A DNA stretch of 64,000 nucleotides from Agarophyton chilense. Its lineage: Eukaryota > Rhodophyta > Florideophyceae > Gracilariales > Gracilariaceae. Below the pieces are notes generated by a model, which was given only the letters and a program-made list of their open reading frames with translations, was not told the origin of the DNA and did not search any database. The stretch covers positions 682,001 through 746,000 of the forward strand of contig JARGXX010000025.1 in NCBI GenBank assembly GCA_030374765.1. Reading direction: 5' to 3'. A program made the position numbers and the translations under genes. Positions 43,205 through 52,360 of the stretch are shown piece after piece; position 1 is the first letter of the stretch, and the number at the start of each line of letters is the position of its first letter.

Positions 43205-43385
43205 TGTCAATGCGAAACTTGTAGGCAAATACAAAGCGAAGATATATAGTTGAAGTTGAACAAGCACGATGTTGGGCGCGAAGAAACAAAACCAAGTTGT
43301 AGCCGATGCAGAGAAGCTATACGACAAAGCGCGGAGGCAGTTGTTAAGGAAGAAAGAATGGTTCAACGAAGAAGCTGTGATGGCC

Positions 43386-43676
43386 TTAAATAGCGGTGCG
43401 GGACGGGCGTTGCTGCCAGAACTTTGCACCCAGTACAACTAATGCTGACACAGTGAATGTGACCAAGCTCTTCGATTCATCCACGACGCCATCGGGAGTA
43501 ATCGGTTCGAGGCGCAGTGCAGAAGGTGAAAGAACGTACATGTGACTAAAAAAGAATGCAACGCTCGAGACGCCGCTTGCTGAACGCAGATTGTTGAGAG
43601 TAAAGAACACATGCGGCGGATGGCTCAAGGAAGGTTGGGGCTGTGGGCGGATCGCCGTGGCGCGCTTGAAGTGCAT
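43386..43676 (-). CDS. possible small tail-anchored protein
   Basis: A 96-codon frame starts at ATG 43676 and ends with a single hydrophobic helix followed by a basic tail (SLVTFTVSALVVLGAKFWQQR), the look of a tail-anchored membrane protein. The upstream part is Pro/Ser/basic-rich. It lies immediately upstream of the Hint-protein gene on the same strand. No family is recognised and support is compositional only. Confidence 0.3.
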   Translation of the reverse strand: MHFKRATAIRPQPQPSLSHPPHVFFTLNNLRSASGVSSVAFFFSHMYVLSPSALRLEPITPDGVVDESKSLVTFTVSALVVLGAKFWQQRPSRTAI

Positions 43677-44222
43677 TGCGAACGACTTGGTAGAATGTCT
43701 TGCAGAGCGCGGGTGCAACAGCCATCGGCTAAAGGGACAAGTGCAGAGTACTGCGACATGACACGTCCGCACAAGGATTGCGTTGACTGAAAACTCGGAA
43801 ACTGGGCGAAGATCGACTTTAGTTGCGGCTGAGAGTAGTCAAAAGAGATGAAAACCGTACAGTCGGGGGTTGAGCGTCCAGCTCTGGCTAACACAACGCA
43901 CGTGGGTCACGCCACGCACACAAAGTGACGAAAGCGTCACAAGCAAACACGGCGGTTGCGGATGGTTTGTGCGAGCACAGAACGCTCAAGGACATGCATG
44001 TAAGACAAGAATTGCCGCGTGGAAAGCGACAGGAGAGGGAGGTTGTGGGCGTAAAAGCGGTGCGTATACCAGCAGGCACCAAGGCTGCCGTTGACGGTGG
44101 GGAAGGGTGGGCACATTTTGCGTGTGGGGCGAATGCATTTGCACTTGTTGCTGTTGTTGTGGGATGCAGAGCGGAGGTGAATGTACACGCGACGAATCGA
44201 TGCAAATGACGAGGGAAGGTTG
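43677..44222. other. intergenic, no gene supported
   Basis: Short overlapping frames on both strands without domains. The region lies between the small ORF and the 3' end of eIF3k, both on the minus strand. Confidence 0.4.
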
Positions 44223-44867
44223 CTAGAGCATGTTGGAGGCGACTTGCTTGAAGCTGAGCTGCTCATCCATGGAGGGCGGCCTTGGCTGGTTGTCCTCATT
44301 CGGCGGGATGGTGATGATATCGTCTGCAACGGTCCATGCTCTGGAGGCGACATGGTCAAGGACCTGGTGCGGTTGCAAATGCAGAATTTGGGCGAGAGCC
44401 GAGACGTGAATGGTGTGGTAAGTTCTAGAAACAACGTCGGTCATAAACTCGCGAACGGCGGCAAAACTGCCCGGAACGCTATCGAGCAAGTCGCGACAGG
44501 CGCCAGAGGCGGCCCAGAATTGGTGGAAATGGCCGCGTTCCAGCAGATCGGCGAGCTGGGTGATGACGGGGATGGGCTCATCTACTTGGCAGCGCTCCGG
44601 GATGAGGTAGAGACAGGCGAGGAAGTCGGTGGCCGGGAGAGACATGAGGGCCTTGATGAGAATCTTGGCAGCAATGGCGGAGTTGTACTTTGCCGGGTAG
44701 AACTGGTAGAGCTTGAGGGTGGCCAGGTTGGCGTCGGAGTCGCAGAAGCCGGTGGACAGCTGGTAGTCGACGAACTGCTCGAGGCGCGGCAGGATGAGCG
44801 GGTCGTAGCGCTTGGTCTGGAGGAGGCGGTTGATCTCCTCCTCCAGCGTCTCTCCGTTTTCGGCCAT
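44223..44867 (-). CDS. EIF3K: translation initiation factor eIF3 subunit k
   Basis: A 214-residue product from ATG 44867, matching eIF3k along its length: LEEEINRLLQTKRYDP, LPRLEQFVDYQL, DSDANLATLKLYQFYPAKYN, ILIKALMSLPATDFLACLYLIPE, LADLLERGHFHQFWAAS and the end SFKQVASNML. These form the HAM and winged-helix parts of the domain. eIF3k sits at the edge of the eIF3 octamer core in the cytoplasm and is absent from budding yeast, so its presence argues for a full-size eIF3. Frame continues upstream of 44867 only through (GGGGT)n-encoded low complexity, so this ATG is the start. It is head to head with the TrpD-like gene. Confidence 0.92.
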   Translation of the reverse strand: MAENGETLEEEINRLLQTKRYDPLILPRLEQFVDYQLSTGFCDSDANLATLKLYQFYPAKYNSAIAAKILIKALMSLPATDFLACLYLIPERCQVDEPIPVITQLADLLERGHFHQFWAASGACRDLLDSVPGSFAAVREFMTDVVSRTYHTIHVSALAQILHLQPHQVLDHVASRAWTVADDIITIPPNEDNQPRPPSMDEQLSFKQVASNML

Positions 44868-44880
44868 TGCGGGGTGGGAC

Positions 44881-44912
44881 GGGGGTGGGGTGGGGTGGGG
44901 TGGGGTGGGGTA
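44881..44912. repeat. (GGGGT)n tract in the eIF3k 5' region
   Basis: At least six runs of four or five G separated by single T on the plus strand lie 14-45 bases upstream of the eIF3k ATG. In the eIF3k transcript this would be C-rich; the opposite DNA strand could form a G-quadruplex. Confidence 0.9.
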
Positions 44913-45112
44913 GGTAGGGCGAGGGGAGCAGGAAGAGGAGAGAGATCGAAGAGGGGAAACGGAGTAGAGGACAGCTTTCGCATCACTGGCGAATGGCAAC
45001 AAAACAGGGCGCAGAGCGCGGCGGCGCGCGGAGCGGGAGAATTGGAGGCGGTGGCGCAAGTCATCTGCGGGTGGCATAATTGCGGGCGATGTAATTGCGA
45101 GTGAGAGCGAAA

Positions 45113-46741
45113 ATGATGCAAGCACAACATGACAAGCCGAGTGGACGCTCCACACGAGCGCCACCAGCTCTGCCGCTTCGGGGGAAGCGCGCGACCGAAG
45201 CAATGCGAGCAGCAGCGGCGTTCCACGCGCCGCTGCCGGTGGGGCGCGCAACCGCGAAGCAGCGACGGCGCCCGCAGCGCGCGGCGGTGTGGTGCGCCAC
45301 GCGCAATGACGGCGGCGGCGGCGGCGGCGGCCACAACAACGACGACGACGAGGCGCACTTACACGCGCTGCAGGACGCGATCCGCGCGGTAGCGGTGGGC
45401 AAACGCGGCAGTCGCGCGGTGGCGCCAACACTCCTGCCCGACGTGCACGCGGCGTTGCGAAGGTGTCAACGCGCGTGCGACAAACGGCTGTTGTGGGCGC
45501 GCGCCAGCGTGCTCGGCGCACTGTTCGTGAAGCGTGAGCTCTCCGCGCCTGAGCTGGCGTTGCTGGCGCGCTGGTGCGGCGACGACGCGGCACGCGCCGG
45601 TCGGGTGCGCGGCACCGATGATGCTCTGCGCGTGTCGGCGGGCGAGGTGGTGGCGGCTGTGTGTGCGCGCGCTGATAATGACGATGATGATATGCTGCGC
45701 GCGTTTGCGATGCGACTTTTGGGCGGTGAGCGGCTGGGGCGCACGGACGCGGCCGCCCTGGGCGCGCTCTTGTTTCGCACTGATGGCGACTACGCGCTCA
45801 AGGCGCTCATCGCGCATGTGATGCGCGTGCGTCACGAGAGCGCGTGCGAGCTGGCGGGACTTGCGCTTGCGGCGCGACACTCAGTGGAAGCGTCGTTTGC
45901 TGGTGCACCGCGCTCGTCGCATGCATACGCGCTCATCGCTGAGCCGTATGACGGAACGCAACGTGCGGCATTGCTTACGCCGCTGTTAGCATATCATTTG
46001 TATCGTCGGCACGCGCTGCGCGTGGTGCTTGGCGTGGGCGAGTCGGGCGGTCCAAAACGCGCGTGTAACCTGCGCGATGTGGCCAGGGCGTTGTCGATGC
46101 GTTTTGCGCGCGATGGTGCTGAATTGCGCGCGGCGTTTGATGACGGTGCGCGCGTGGTGGCTGTGGATCAGAGCGATTTGAGCGGCGGGTTGCACGCTTG
46201 GGTGCCGTTACGACGCGTCATTGTGAAACGACCGGCGATTGCATGTGTAGAGAAGTTTGGCGATGCGGTGGGTGCACACGGCTGTGACTTGTTTGTGGCC
46301 AGCGCATTTCACGACGAATACGTGCACAAGATGGCAGTCGCTGCCGAGGCGCTACGCTACGGCGCGTATATAATTGTGGGACGCGGCGCAGAGGGTTCAA
46401 CGGCGTTAAGCGCCAGCGTGTCGCGCGCGGCCGTGTTGCTCAGCGGCTGTCGGCGTCGCGATGGATCGTATGTGCGACGTGAGCAGCACTTGGTGGCGCC
46501 CTGCGCTGAGGTAGTTGGTGCTGAGCGCGGCGGGAGAGGAGGCGCGACGCGCGGGTTGGTGGTGGACGCCCAGCGCACTGCGCGGTGGGTGCGAGCGTTT
46601 GAAGCTAGCGGCGCTAGCGGTGACGCACTGTTTGACTGTCGCGCGCATGCCACACTGCGTGCGTTTGACGCGGCCATTGACGCGCTGCGGCGCGACGGCT
46701 GGACGCCGCCTGTCGCTGTCGCCGACATGAGTCAAGTGTGA
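45113..46741 (+). CDS. anthranilate phosphoribosyltransferase-like (glycosyltransferase family 3) protein
   Basis: The 542-residue product has a basic, Ala/Arg-rich N-terminus that could be an organelle transit peptide, then a TrpD-like fold. Visible strings are SVEASFAGAPRSSHAYALIAEPYDGTQR, YHLYRRHALRVVLGVGESGG, DQSDLSGGLHAWVPLR, VKRPAIACVEKFGD, FHDEYVHKMAVAAEALRYGAYIIVGRGAEGST and GCRRRDGSY. This is the long TrpD-like form known from cyanobacteria and plastid-bearing eukaryotes, not the short tryptophan-pathway enzyme, so its substrate is uncertain. A plastid location is inferred. An upstream extension to 45095 starts with TTG; ATG 45113 is used. Codon choice is extremely GC-rich. Confidence 0.6.
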   Translation: MMQAQHDKPSGRSTRAPPALPLRGKRATEAMRAAAAFHAPLPVGRATAKQRRRPQRAAVWCATRNDGGGGGGGHNNDDDEAHLHALQDAIRAVAVGKRGSRAVAPTLLPDVHAALRRCQRACDKRLLWARASVLGALFVKRELSAPELALLARWCGDDAARAGRVRGTDDALRVSAGEVVAAVCARADNDDDDMLRAFAMRLLGGERLGRTDAAALGALLFRTDGDYALKALIAHVMRVRHESACELAGLALAARHSVEASFAGAPRSSHAYALIAEPYDGTQRAALLTPLLAYHLYRRHALRVVLGVGESGGPKRACNLRDVARALSMRFARDGAELRAAFDDGARVVAVDQSDLSGGLHAWVPLRRVIVKRPAIACVEKFGDAVGAHGCDLFVASAFHDEYVHKMAVAAEALRYGAYIIVGRGAEGSTALSASVSRAAVLLSGCRRRDGSYVRREQHLVAPCAEVVGAERGGRGGATRGLVVDAQRTARWVRAFEASGASGDALFDCRAHATLRAFDAAIDALRRDGWTPPVAVADMSQV

Positions 46742-46743
46742 GG

Positions 46744-46920
46744 CGAAACGCTTCACCGAGCGAAACGCTTCGCTTGACCGAGCGAAACGCTTCGCTTGAC
46801 CGAGCGAAACGCTTCGCTTGACCGAGCGAAACGCTTCGCTTGACCGAGCGAAACGCTTCGCTTCACCAAGCGAAACGCTTCGCTTCACCAAGCGAAACGC
46901 TTCGCTTCACCAAGCGAAAC
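46744..46920. repeat. 22-bp tandem repeat array next to a TATA box
   Basis: About nine copies of a unit cgaaacgcttcgcttgaccgag start every 22 bp at 46761, 46783, 46805, 46827, 46849, 46871, 46893 and 46915, after a shortened first copy at 46744. The core gcgaaacgcttcgc is nearly self-complementary. The array starts right after the stop codon of the TrpD-like gene and ends 11 bp before a TATA box. A 22-bp period is about two helical turns, so sites would face one side of the DNA. Confidence 0.92.
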
Positions 46921-46930
46921 ATGGATGATG

Positions 46931-46938
46931 TATATAAA
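46931..46938 (+). promoter_or_regulatory. TATA box of the zinc-finger gene
   Basis: tatataaaag is a textbook TATA element, about 95 bp before the ATG at 47033 and immediately after the 22-bp repeat array. It is the clearest core promoter in the window. Confidence 0.65.
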
Positions 46939-47032
46939 AGGTGCGCGTGGCGGCGTGGCGCGCGGCGTGGCGCGCGGCGCGGCGCGTTGACTATAGCGTT
47001 GACACCGTCGCAAGTTGACAGAGAGAGACGCA

Positions 47033-47603
47033 ATGACGACGCACTCGTGTGCGCTGTGCGGCAAGGCGCATGACGGACGGTAAGACACACGCGCGCGCGC
47101 GCGCGCGCGCCGCCTACGCAACGCACTCCAACACTGACGGCCCACCTCGCCCCCCCCACCTCGCCCCAGCTTTGGACAGGGCCGTTTCTGCGGACTGGCG
47201 TGCAGCAAGCGCACAGGCGCGCTCAAGCGCTGGGGCGCGCGTCGCAAGTGCAAACGCTCCAGCGCAGCGACGACGACGACGACGAGCGCAACCGCCGCCG
47301 CGTCGTCGGCGCTGACCGGCCAACGCGTGCGCGTGCGACTGCGCCATGTGCAACATGCGGGCGTGCTAGCGCGTTACGACTGGTGTAGTGATCGTCACTG
47401 GTACGTAACAATGCGCCCCGCACGCGTTGCGCCAAAACCACTCCAAAATCACTCCACTCACCTGCCACGCGTGTGCGCTGTACGCGCTGTACGCGCTGTA
47501 TGCGCTGTACGCGCTGCGTGCGCTGTGCGACAGGCTGCAACGCGAGAGCGGCGATGGCATATGGCTGTGCGTGCGTGGCAAAGTGGCGCTACGCTTCGAG
47601 TGA
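47033..47603 (+). CDS. small zinc-binding protein (three exons)
   Basis: Exons 47033-47079, 47170-47400 and 47534-47603 join to 115 residues over GT-AG introns of 90 and 133 bp; the frame closes exactly. The N-terminus is a compact Cys/His module, CALCGKAHDG then RFGQGRFCGLACSKR, with the first intron inside it. The pattern C-x2-C-x3-H followed by FGxGRFCxxxC is a zinc-binding signature known from small eukaryotic proteins. A Thr/Ala-rich spacer follows, and the end holds YDWCSDRHW and GDGIWLCVRGKVALRFE, joined across intron 2. Intron 1 contains an alternating CG run and intron 2 a 10-bp tandem repeat. The function is unknown; nucleic acid or protein binding is a guess. Confidence 0.7.
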
Positions 47604-48042
47604 TGAGAGGCGCGTGCGACACGTGCATGTGTCCGACGTCACCCGCCCGTTGTGCGCCCCCTTCTTGCCGCCGCTCGTGCACCCAATCAGCGCACGCCCA
47701 CACGCCTCGCGTGTCCGCGTGCGTCGCGCATGTGTTCGCGTCGCGCTGCGTGCTCCGCCCGCCCTCCACCCCGCGCTGTCAACTGCGCCCGCCCGCCTGC
47801 TTCATCCCATCGCGCCGTTTCAATCCTTTCCACCTTTTTCCTTTTTTTCCTCTGTCTACAACTCCTTCCATTAAAGCTGCCCACCCCCCAACCCCCCTTC
47901 ACGGCCTTTCTCCCAACCGTTTCCCCCTTCCGCACCCACCACCACCCTGCCGCCCCCCACACCTTTCCAATCACACCCCCCGCTCTCCGCCAACGGATTG
48001 CGACAATGCTCCACGCCTGACTGCCGCCGCTCACACGCACCA
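47604..48042. promoter_or_regulatory. pyrimidine-rich upstream region of the SAPS gene
   Basis: About 440 bp, strongly C/T-rich on the plus strand, with T-rich then C-rich blocks near 47820-47990. No gene. Long pyrimidine stretches directly before the ATG are also seen at other starts in this window. Confidence 0.4.
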
Positions 48043-48466
48043 ATGGATGAGCCATCGACGCGACCACCACTCCCCCCTCCCTCGTCGCAACCGCCCATCG
48101 CGCCCTCCCCGCGCCCTACCCCCCCCTCTTCTACCACCACAATTCCCGCCTTTTACCCTTCGCCCACCTCCGTCGATCTCACCGCCTCGGACGAGGCCCC
48201 CGAGCACCAGCCTCACCACGACAAGCCGCTCTCCGTCAATGCTGCCCCCACCCATTCTAACAACCACGCCCCAATACCACCCACCCCGCCCCTGGATAAC
48301 AACAAAAACAACACTTCCTCCCGCCCGCAACCACTGCGCCCACACTGTGTTGCCTCGCACCCGCAATCGCACCCACATGCCCTGCAACGCCCCTCCGACT
48401 CTGCTGACGCGCCCACTACTTGTGCCCGCTCCTCACAGCAACAACTAAAACTAAAACTAAAACTGC

Positions 48467-48503
<37 letters not shown>

Positions 48504-50652
48504 CCAAAAACAGCAACGGTTGCCGTCAGTCATTGTGCCGCCGCCTTCCCCCGCGCTCACCAACGTGACGCGCTCCCAGTTTGTTGAAGTTCTGGACAAT
48601 TTTCTCGCGCAGCAGCCGCCGGACGACTGCGACCACGTCGACTACACCGCGCTGGTCAACCAGCTTCGCGTGTTGTTCGACCATCTAGACGGGCTGGTTG
48701 AGCAACTGCCGTTGCGCACCAGCAACACCGTATGCGATGCGCTCGCAAAACCACACGCGCTGCAGGCGCTACTTATTTTACTGTCTGACATTTCGGCCAA
48801 GTCGTCGCCCGTCATTCGCGACGTGCGTCGAACCTATCGCTATCCTTACATTACCACCTCCATTCTGGCCAACGGCACCATGAACTTTCGAGACGCCTTC
48901 ATAGCGTCCAAACCGCGAGTGGCGCTGTTGTTGTCGTTTCTCGACGGCAACGTTCCGTTGCTTGACTCGGATGCCGCAGCCACCGGCGCGGATGCGACAG
49001 GGGCGCAGCTTGCGCGAGAAAACGCAATTATTGTGGGAAACGTGGTGCAGATTCTGGTGTCGTACCTCGGAACGAACCCGGAGGCGCTGATTGAGCAGAT
49101 TCGAGAGCGGCGCACGCTTATTCCCGCGCTTGTGGACATGCTTCACATTGGGTCGGTGCCGCAGCTTTTGGGGGCGCTCATCCCAGATCGCTGCGTTGAC
49201 GACGTGCTGATGATGGACCACGGCAAGGCGTCGTTTGACGGATGCATGACAAGTGCGATGGATGTGTTGGCGTCGTCGCAGATCTTGCACTTGTTGGCCA
49301 ACGCGTTTGTATCGGCAACGCAGACCATCTATGATGAATGCGTGAACGACACGGGCGCTCCAACTTTGGAACAAGTACACCGGGCGGAGCAGTTGGCGTT
49401 CAATGTGTGTGAGGTGTACGGCATGGTTGTGAAAAAGACGTTGCGGGCGGTGCGGATTCACAGTGACATGGCGGCGTGCAAGTATCTGCACGTGTTCGGA
49501 ACGGCATCGACGAGCGCTACGGTAGAAGTGATACTCAACTCTGGGATTGAGCTTTTCCGCGAGACTGAGCTGAGAAAGTCGAGCATGCTGGAACTGGCAC
49601 TATCGCTGACGACGCAGCTGCTGGAACTGGTGGAGGAGGACGCCGAGAGGAGAGTGGCAAGCGTGACGGGACAGCCGGCGGCGCTGGACACGCGCGCGCT
49701 GGAGCACGCTCTGCAGCCGATCCTGCACAACTTGATGGGCGTGCTGATCGACACGGTGAGCCGAGAGAAGGGACAGGGCGGAGTGCGACTGCGCGTGCTG
49801 GAGCTGCTTGCGACTTGCATGCGCGTGTGTAGCGAGGAGCTGATGCGGTTCATGGACGCGAGACGGTTCGGGGAGGTGGCGCTGACGGTGATGGTGAAGC
49901 ACCCGCGGTGCTCGCTTGTGCAGCACGTGGTGTGCGGCGCGGTGGAGAGCGCGCTGCTGTCGCCGCGCGCGACGATCACGTCGGTGACACACTGGCTTCT
50001 GCGCAGCAAACTGGCCGAGGTGGTGATGCATCTGTGGCGGGCGTACGAAGGCGACGAGCGATGGTGGTCGCCGCAGCGCGCGCAGCAGGCGCCGTTGCTG
50101 TCGGCGCTGGTGCATCTTGCGTGCTGCACGCAGCACTTGTTCGCCATGCAGGAAGCGCACGCCGCCTCCACCGCTTCCTCCTCCTCCGCCGTCACCTCCG
50201 CTGCTGCCGCCGCCGCCGCCGCCACGCCTCAGGTGGCCGTGGCGCCCGACACGCGCCGCCGCTTCGAAGACTTCTGCCGCTCGTCGCTGGCGCGTATCGT
50301 GGCTGACGAGTCCGTGTTGTGCGGCCCTAAGCCACGCCGCCGCTCGGTCATGCCTGCGGGCGTCATGGGTCGCACCTTTGGTGTACTGCCGCGTGCTGGC
50401 GCTTCCGCCTCTGGCGCGGCCGCCTCCGCCTCCGCCTCCGCTGCGCCCTTTGCGCGTCGCTCCGGAGTCGCTAATAGTGGCGCCGTTGCCCATCTGGTGC
50501 GCTCGCCTAGCGCACATCGCTTTGGATATGTGCCGCCTGTCTCATCGCTGCGCTCTCGCTTCGATGACGTGTTTGTGGAGGGCGCTCACGACGACTTTAA
50601 CTCCGTCGCGTCGTTTGCCGCCTTTGGCGACAGCGATGACCTCCTGGCATGA
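48043..50652 (+). CDS. SAPS-family regulatory subunit of protein phosphatase 6 (SIT4-associated)
   Basis: The 869-residue product starts at ATG 48043 with a Pro/Thr/Ser-rich region of about 140 residues and a polyglutamine run. The SAPS domain then shows the family sequence order: CDALAKPHALQALLILL, YRYPYITTSILANGTMNFRDAF, ALLLSFLDGNVPLL, NVVQILVSYLGTNPEALIEQIR, LVDMLHIGSVPQLLGALI, followed by long helices (ELALSLTTQLLELVEED). SAPS proteins hold the PP6/Sit4 catalytic subunit and choose its substrates, in cell-cycle and nutrient signalling. The Ala/Ser-rich C-terminal 150 residues are disordered. The frame continues upstream only from a non-ATG codon. The distant N-terminal extension is unusual for the family. 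Confidence 0.78.
48466..48503. repeat. (CAA)n microsatellite encoding polyglutamine
   Basis: About twelve CAA codons in a row encode a Gln run in the N-terminal extension of the SAPS protein; a (ctaaaa)n-type repeat encoding Lys-Leu lies just before it. Length variation here would change the protein. Confidence 0.92.
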
Positions 50653-50887
50653 TCACCACCGCTGTATTGAGCTTTTTGTGCGCGCGCTTCTTCTTTCCTC
50701 TGTACATAACACTACATACAACTCTTTCGTAAAAACGGCTCTCTCTCTCTCTCTCTCTTTCTCTCTCATAGGCTCTTCACCTCGCGTCAGTCCATTCCCA
50801 CAACGTCGCCCGCGCCGCCGCCACCTCGGTCGCCACCACCATCGTCAACGCCAACCAACACCATAGCCCTCACGTACGCACGCCTGC

Positions 50888-51487
50888 CTATACCATCACC
50901 ATCTGCCTCACCAACGCCACAGCCGTCGCCAACACCCGCAGCGACACCTTGCGCCAGTCCACGTAGTACGTCACTAACGCCGCAAAATACAAGCATGTCA
51001 CCGCTATGAACAGCTGCTCCGGCCACAGGAATGTATCCACCTTGAAGCTTGCTCCAACGTCGCCTGCGCCGCCGCCGTCGCCAATACCATCGCCCTCACC
51101 CGCTCCACCGCCATCGCCCTCACCTACGCCAACACCATCTCCCTCACTCGAACCACCGCCATCGCCCTCACCCACGCCAACACCATCGCCCTCACCCGCT
51201 CCACCGCCATCGCCCTCACCCACGCCAACACCATCTCCCTCACTCGATCCACCTCCATCGCCCTCACCCACGCCAACACCATCGCCCTCACCCGCGCCAC
51301 CGCCATCGCCCTCACCCTCACCCACGCCGCCACCATCGGCGTCACCGCCGACCTGCCTCACGCCTGCGAGTGCCTGCGCCTGCGTCTGCGCCTGCGTCTG
51401 CGCCTGCGTCTGCGCGACGAGGAAAAGTGCCAGTGCGAAGCCCAAAAGCGCCATGGGTAAGCGTCGGCGCGTACAACGGACCATCAT
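50888..51487 (-). CDS. putative Gly/Asp/Glu-repeat membrane protein with signal peptide
   Basis: The 199-residue product (ATG 51487; ATG 51454 also possible) starts with a signal peptide ([17 protein letters not shown]), has TQAQ repeats, then about six 16-residue repeats rich in Gly, Asp and Glu ([16 protein letters not shown] and an SSEGD variant), and ends with a membrane helix ([17 protein letters not shown]) and a basic tail. An acidic secreted repeat region tethered by one helix is a sensible design. The opposite strand is also open across the repeat and would encode Ser/Pro repeats, but without a signal peptide, so the minus reading is preferred. No homology is recognised. Confidence 0.5.
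   Translation of the reverse strand: MMVRCTRRRLPMALLGFALALFLVAQTQAQTQAQTQAQALAGVRQVGGDADGGGVGEGEGDGGGAGEGDGVGVGEGDGGGSSEGDGVGVGEGDGGGAGEGDGVGVGEGDGGGSSEGDGVGVGEGDGGGAGEGDGIGDGGGAGDVGASFKVDTFLWPEQLFIAVTCLYFAALVTYYVDWRKVSLRVLATAVALVRQMVMV
51060..51345. repeat. 48-bp minisatellite
   Basis: Units of about 48 bp (cgccctcacccacgccaacaccat and variants with ctcactcgaaccacc) repeat roughly six times. The period equals 16 codons and leaves both strands open, so it makes long frames on both strands. Confidence 0.85.
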
Positions 51488-51828
51488 CGTGCTTCGTACT
51501 CTCTTCTTGTCCGGCTGCTCAGCAGTTGGTTACCGCGGTGAGCTCTCAAGCTCTCAAGCTCTCAAGCTGGGTAGCTTGGGCTGTGGAGGGCGCGTGTGCT
51601 CTGGCCACGTGGCGCGAACGTATGAAGACGTAATTTCAGGTGAGGGCCACAATTTTGAACTGGAAAACTACCGTTCGTAGATGCCACATGCAAGAACACG
51701 AGGGGCACAAGTTCCATCACCAACACCATCAGACTCTGATGATCAGAGATACCCTTCGGTAGATTGATACCGCCGGCGCATCGCCATCACTGTCCCTCGA
51801 CAGAACCAGACCCACCCCCGCCACCACA

Positions 51829-52299
51829 ATGCCGTCGTCGCCGCGCCGCGCGCAGCCGCTCCCGCCGTCGCTGCAGCGCATGCTCACGCTAGAGGCGCCG
51901 CGCGTCGCGCCACTCACCACCCCCGTCGCCCCATCGCCGTTGCTAGCGCGTCTAGACGCCTTTCTGCCGCAGATCGCCGCCGCCAACCACACACTACCGC
52001 CACCCGATCTGCACTGCGACGCCTTTGTTCCCACCGAGCTTCCACTGCACCCCCCGCCCGAGCCGTTGCTCGCACCCGTCCCTGCCCGCCCGCCCCATCG
52101 CTCCCGCCCCCACCCCGCCGCTCCCTCCTCTTCTTCCTGTTCATCCTCCTCCGCCCCCACCCCCACCACCGATGCCCATCCCGACAACCCTGAGCGCGCC
52201 GTCACCATGAACATCTACATCGACAACTCGCACGGCCGCCTCGTGCCGTCCGACGCCTCGCCGCCCCCGCTCATTCGCCCGCTCTCGCCGCCTCCGTAA
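51829..52299 (+). CDS. NOPCHAP1-like (C12orf45 family) protein
   Basis: A 156-residue, Pro/Ser-rich product. One segment, SPLLARLDAFLPQIAAANHTL (residues about 36-56), closely resembles the conserved core of the box C/D snoRNP assembly chaperone NOPCHAP1, which has the text 'SPLL..V..FLPQMA.AN..L'. A second conserved-looking part is ERAVTMNIYIDNSHGRL near 125-141. In animals NOPCHAP1 links NOP58 to the R2TP chaperone in the nucleus. The match rests on a short motif, so the call is tentative. ATG 51829 is the first in frame. It is divergent from the Gly-rich membrane-protein gene and convergent with the Rav1 gene. Confidence 0.55.
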   Translation: MPSSPRRAQPLPPSLQRMLTLEAPRVAPLTTPVAPSPLLARLDAFLPQIAAANHTLPPPDLHCDAFVPTELPLHPPPEPLLAPVPARPPHRSRPHPAAPSSSSCSSSSAPTPTTDAHPDNPERAVTMNIYIDNSHGRLVPSDASPPPLIRPLSPPP

Positions 52300-52360
52300 C
52301 CGTTACAACAAAAAAGCTCACACGTCGTCTGCGCCCGCATCAACGCCTTCAACCATATCT

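Noticed and set aside
44181-45104. 307-codon plus-strand frame opposite eIF3k
   Set aside because: It is a Gly/Glu/Val-rich mirror of a well-supported eIF3k gene.
45359-45880. Arg/His-rich minus frames opposite the TrpD-like gene
   Set aside because: Very high GC content in the real gene keeps all frames open; no domain is seen in the minus frames.
47327-48448. 373-codon plus-strand frame
   Set aside because: It begins in exon 2 of the zinc-finger gene, runs through its intron 2 and into the next gene's 5' part; the product is Cys/Pro/Arg-rich low complexity.
49600-50517. 305-codon minus frame opposite the SAPS gene
   Set aside because: It is His/Arg-rich and domainless, antisense to conserved SAPS sequence.
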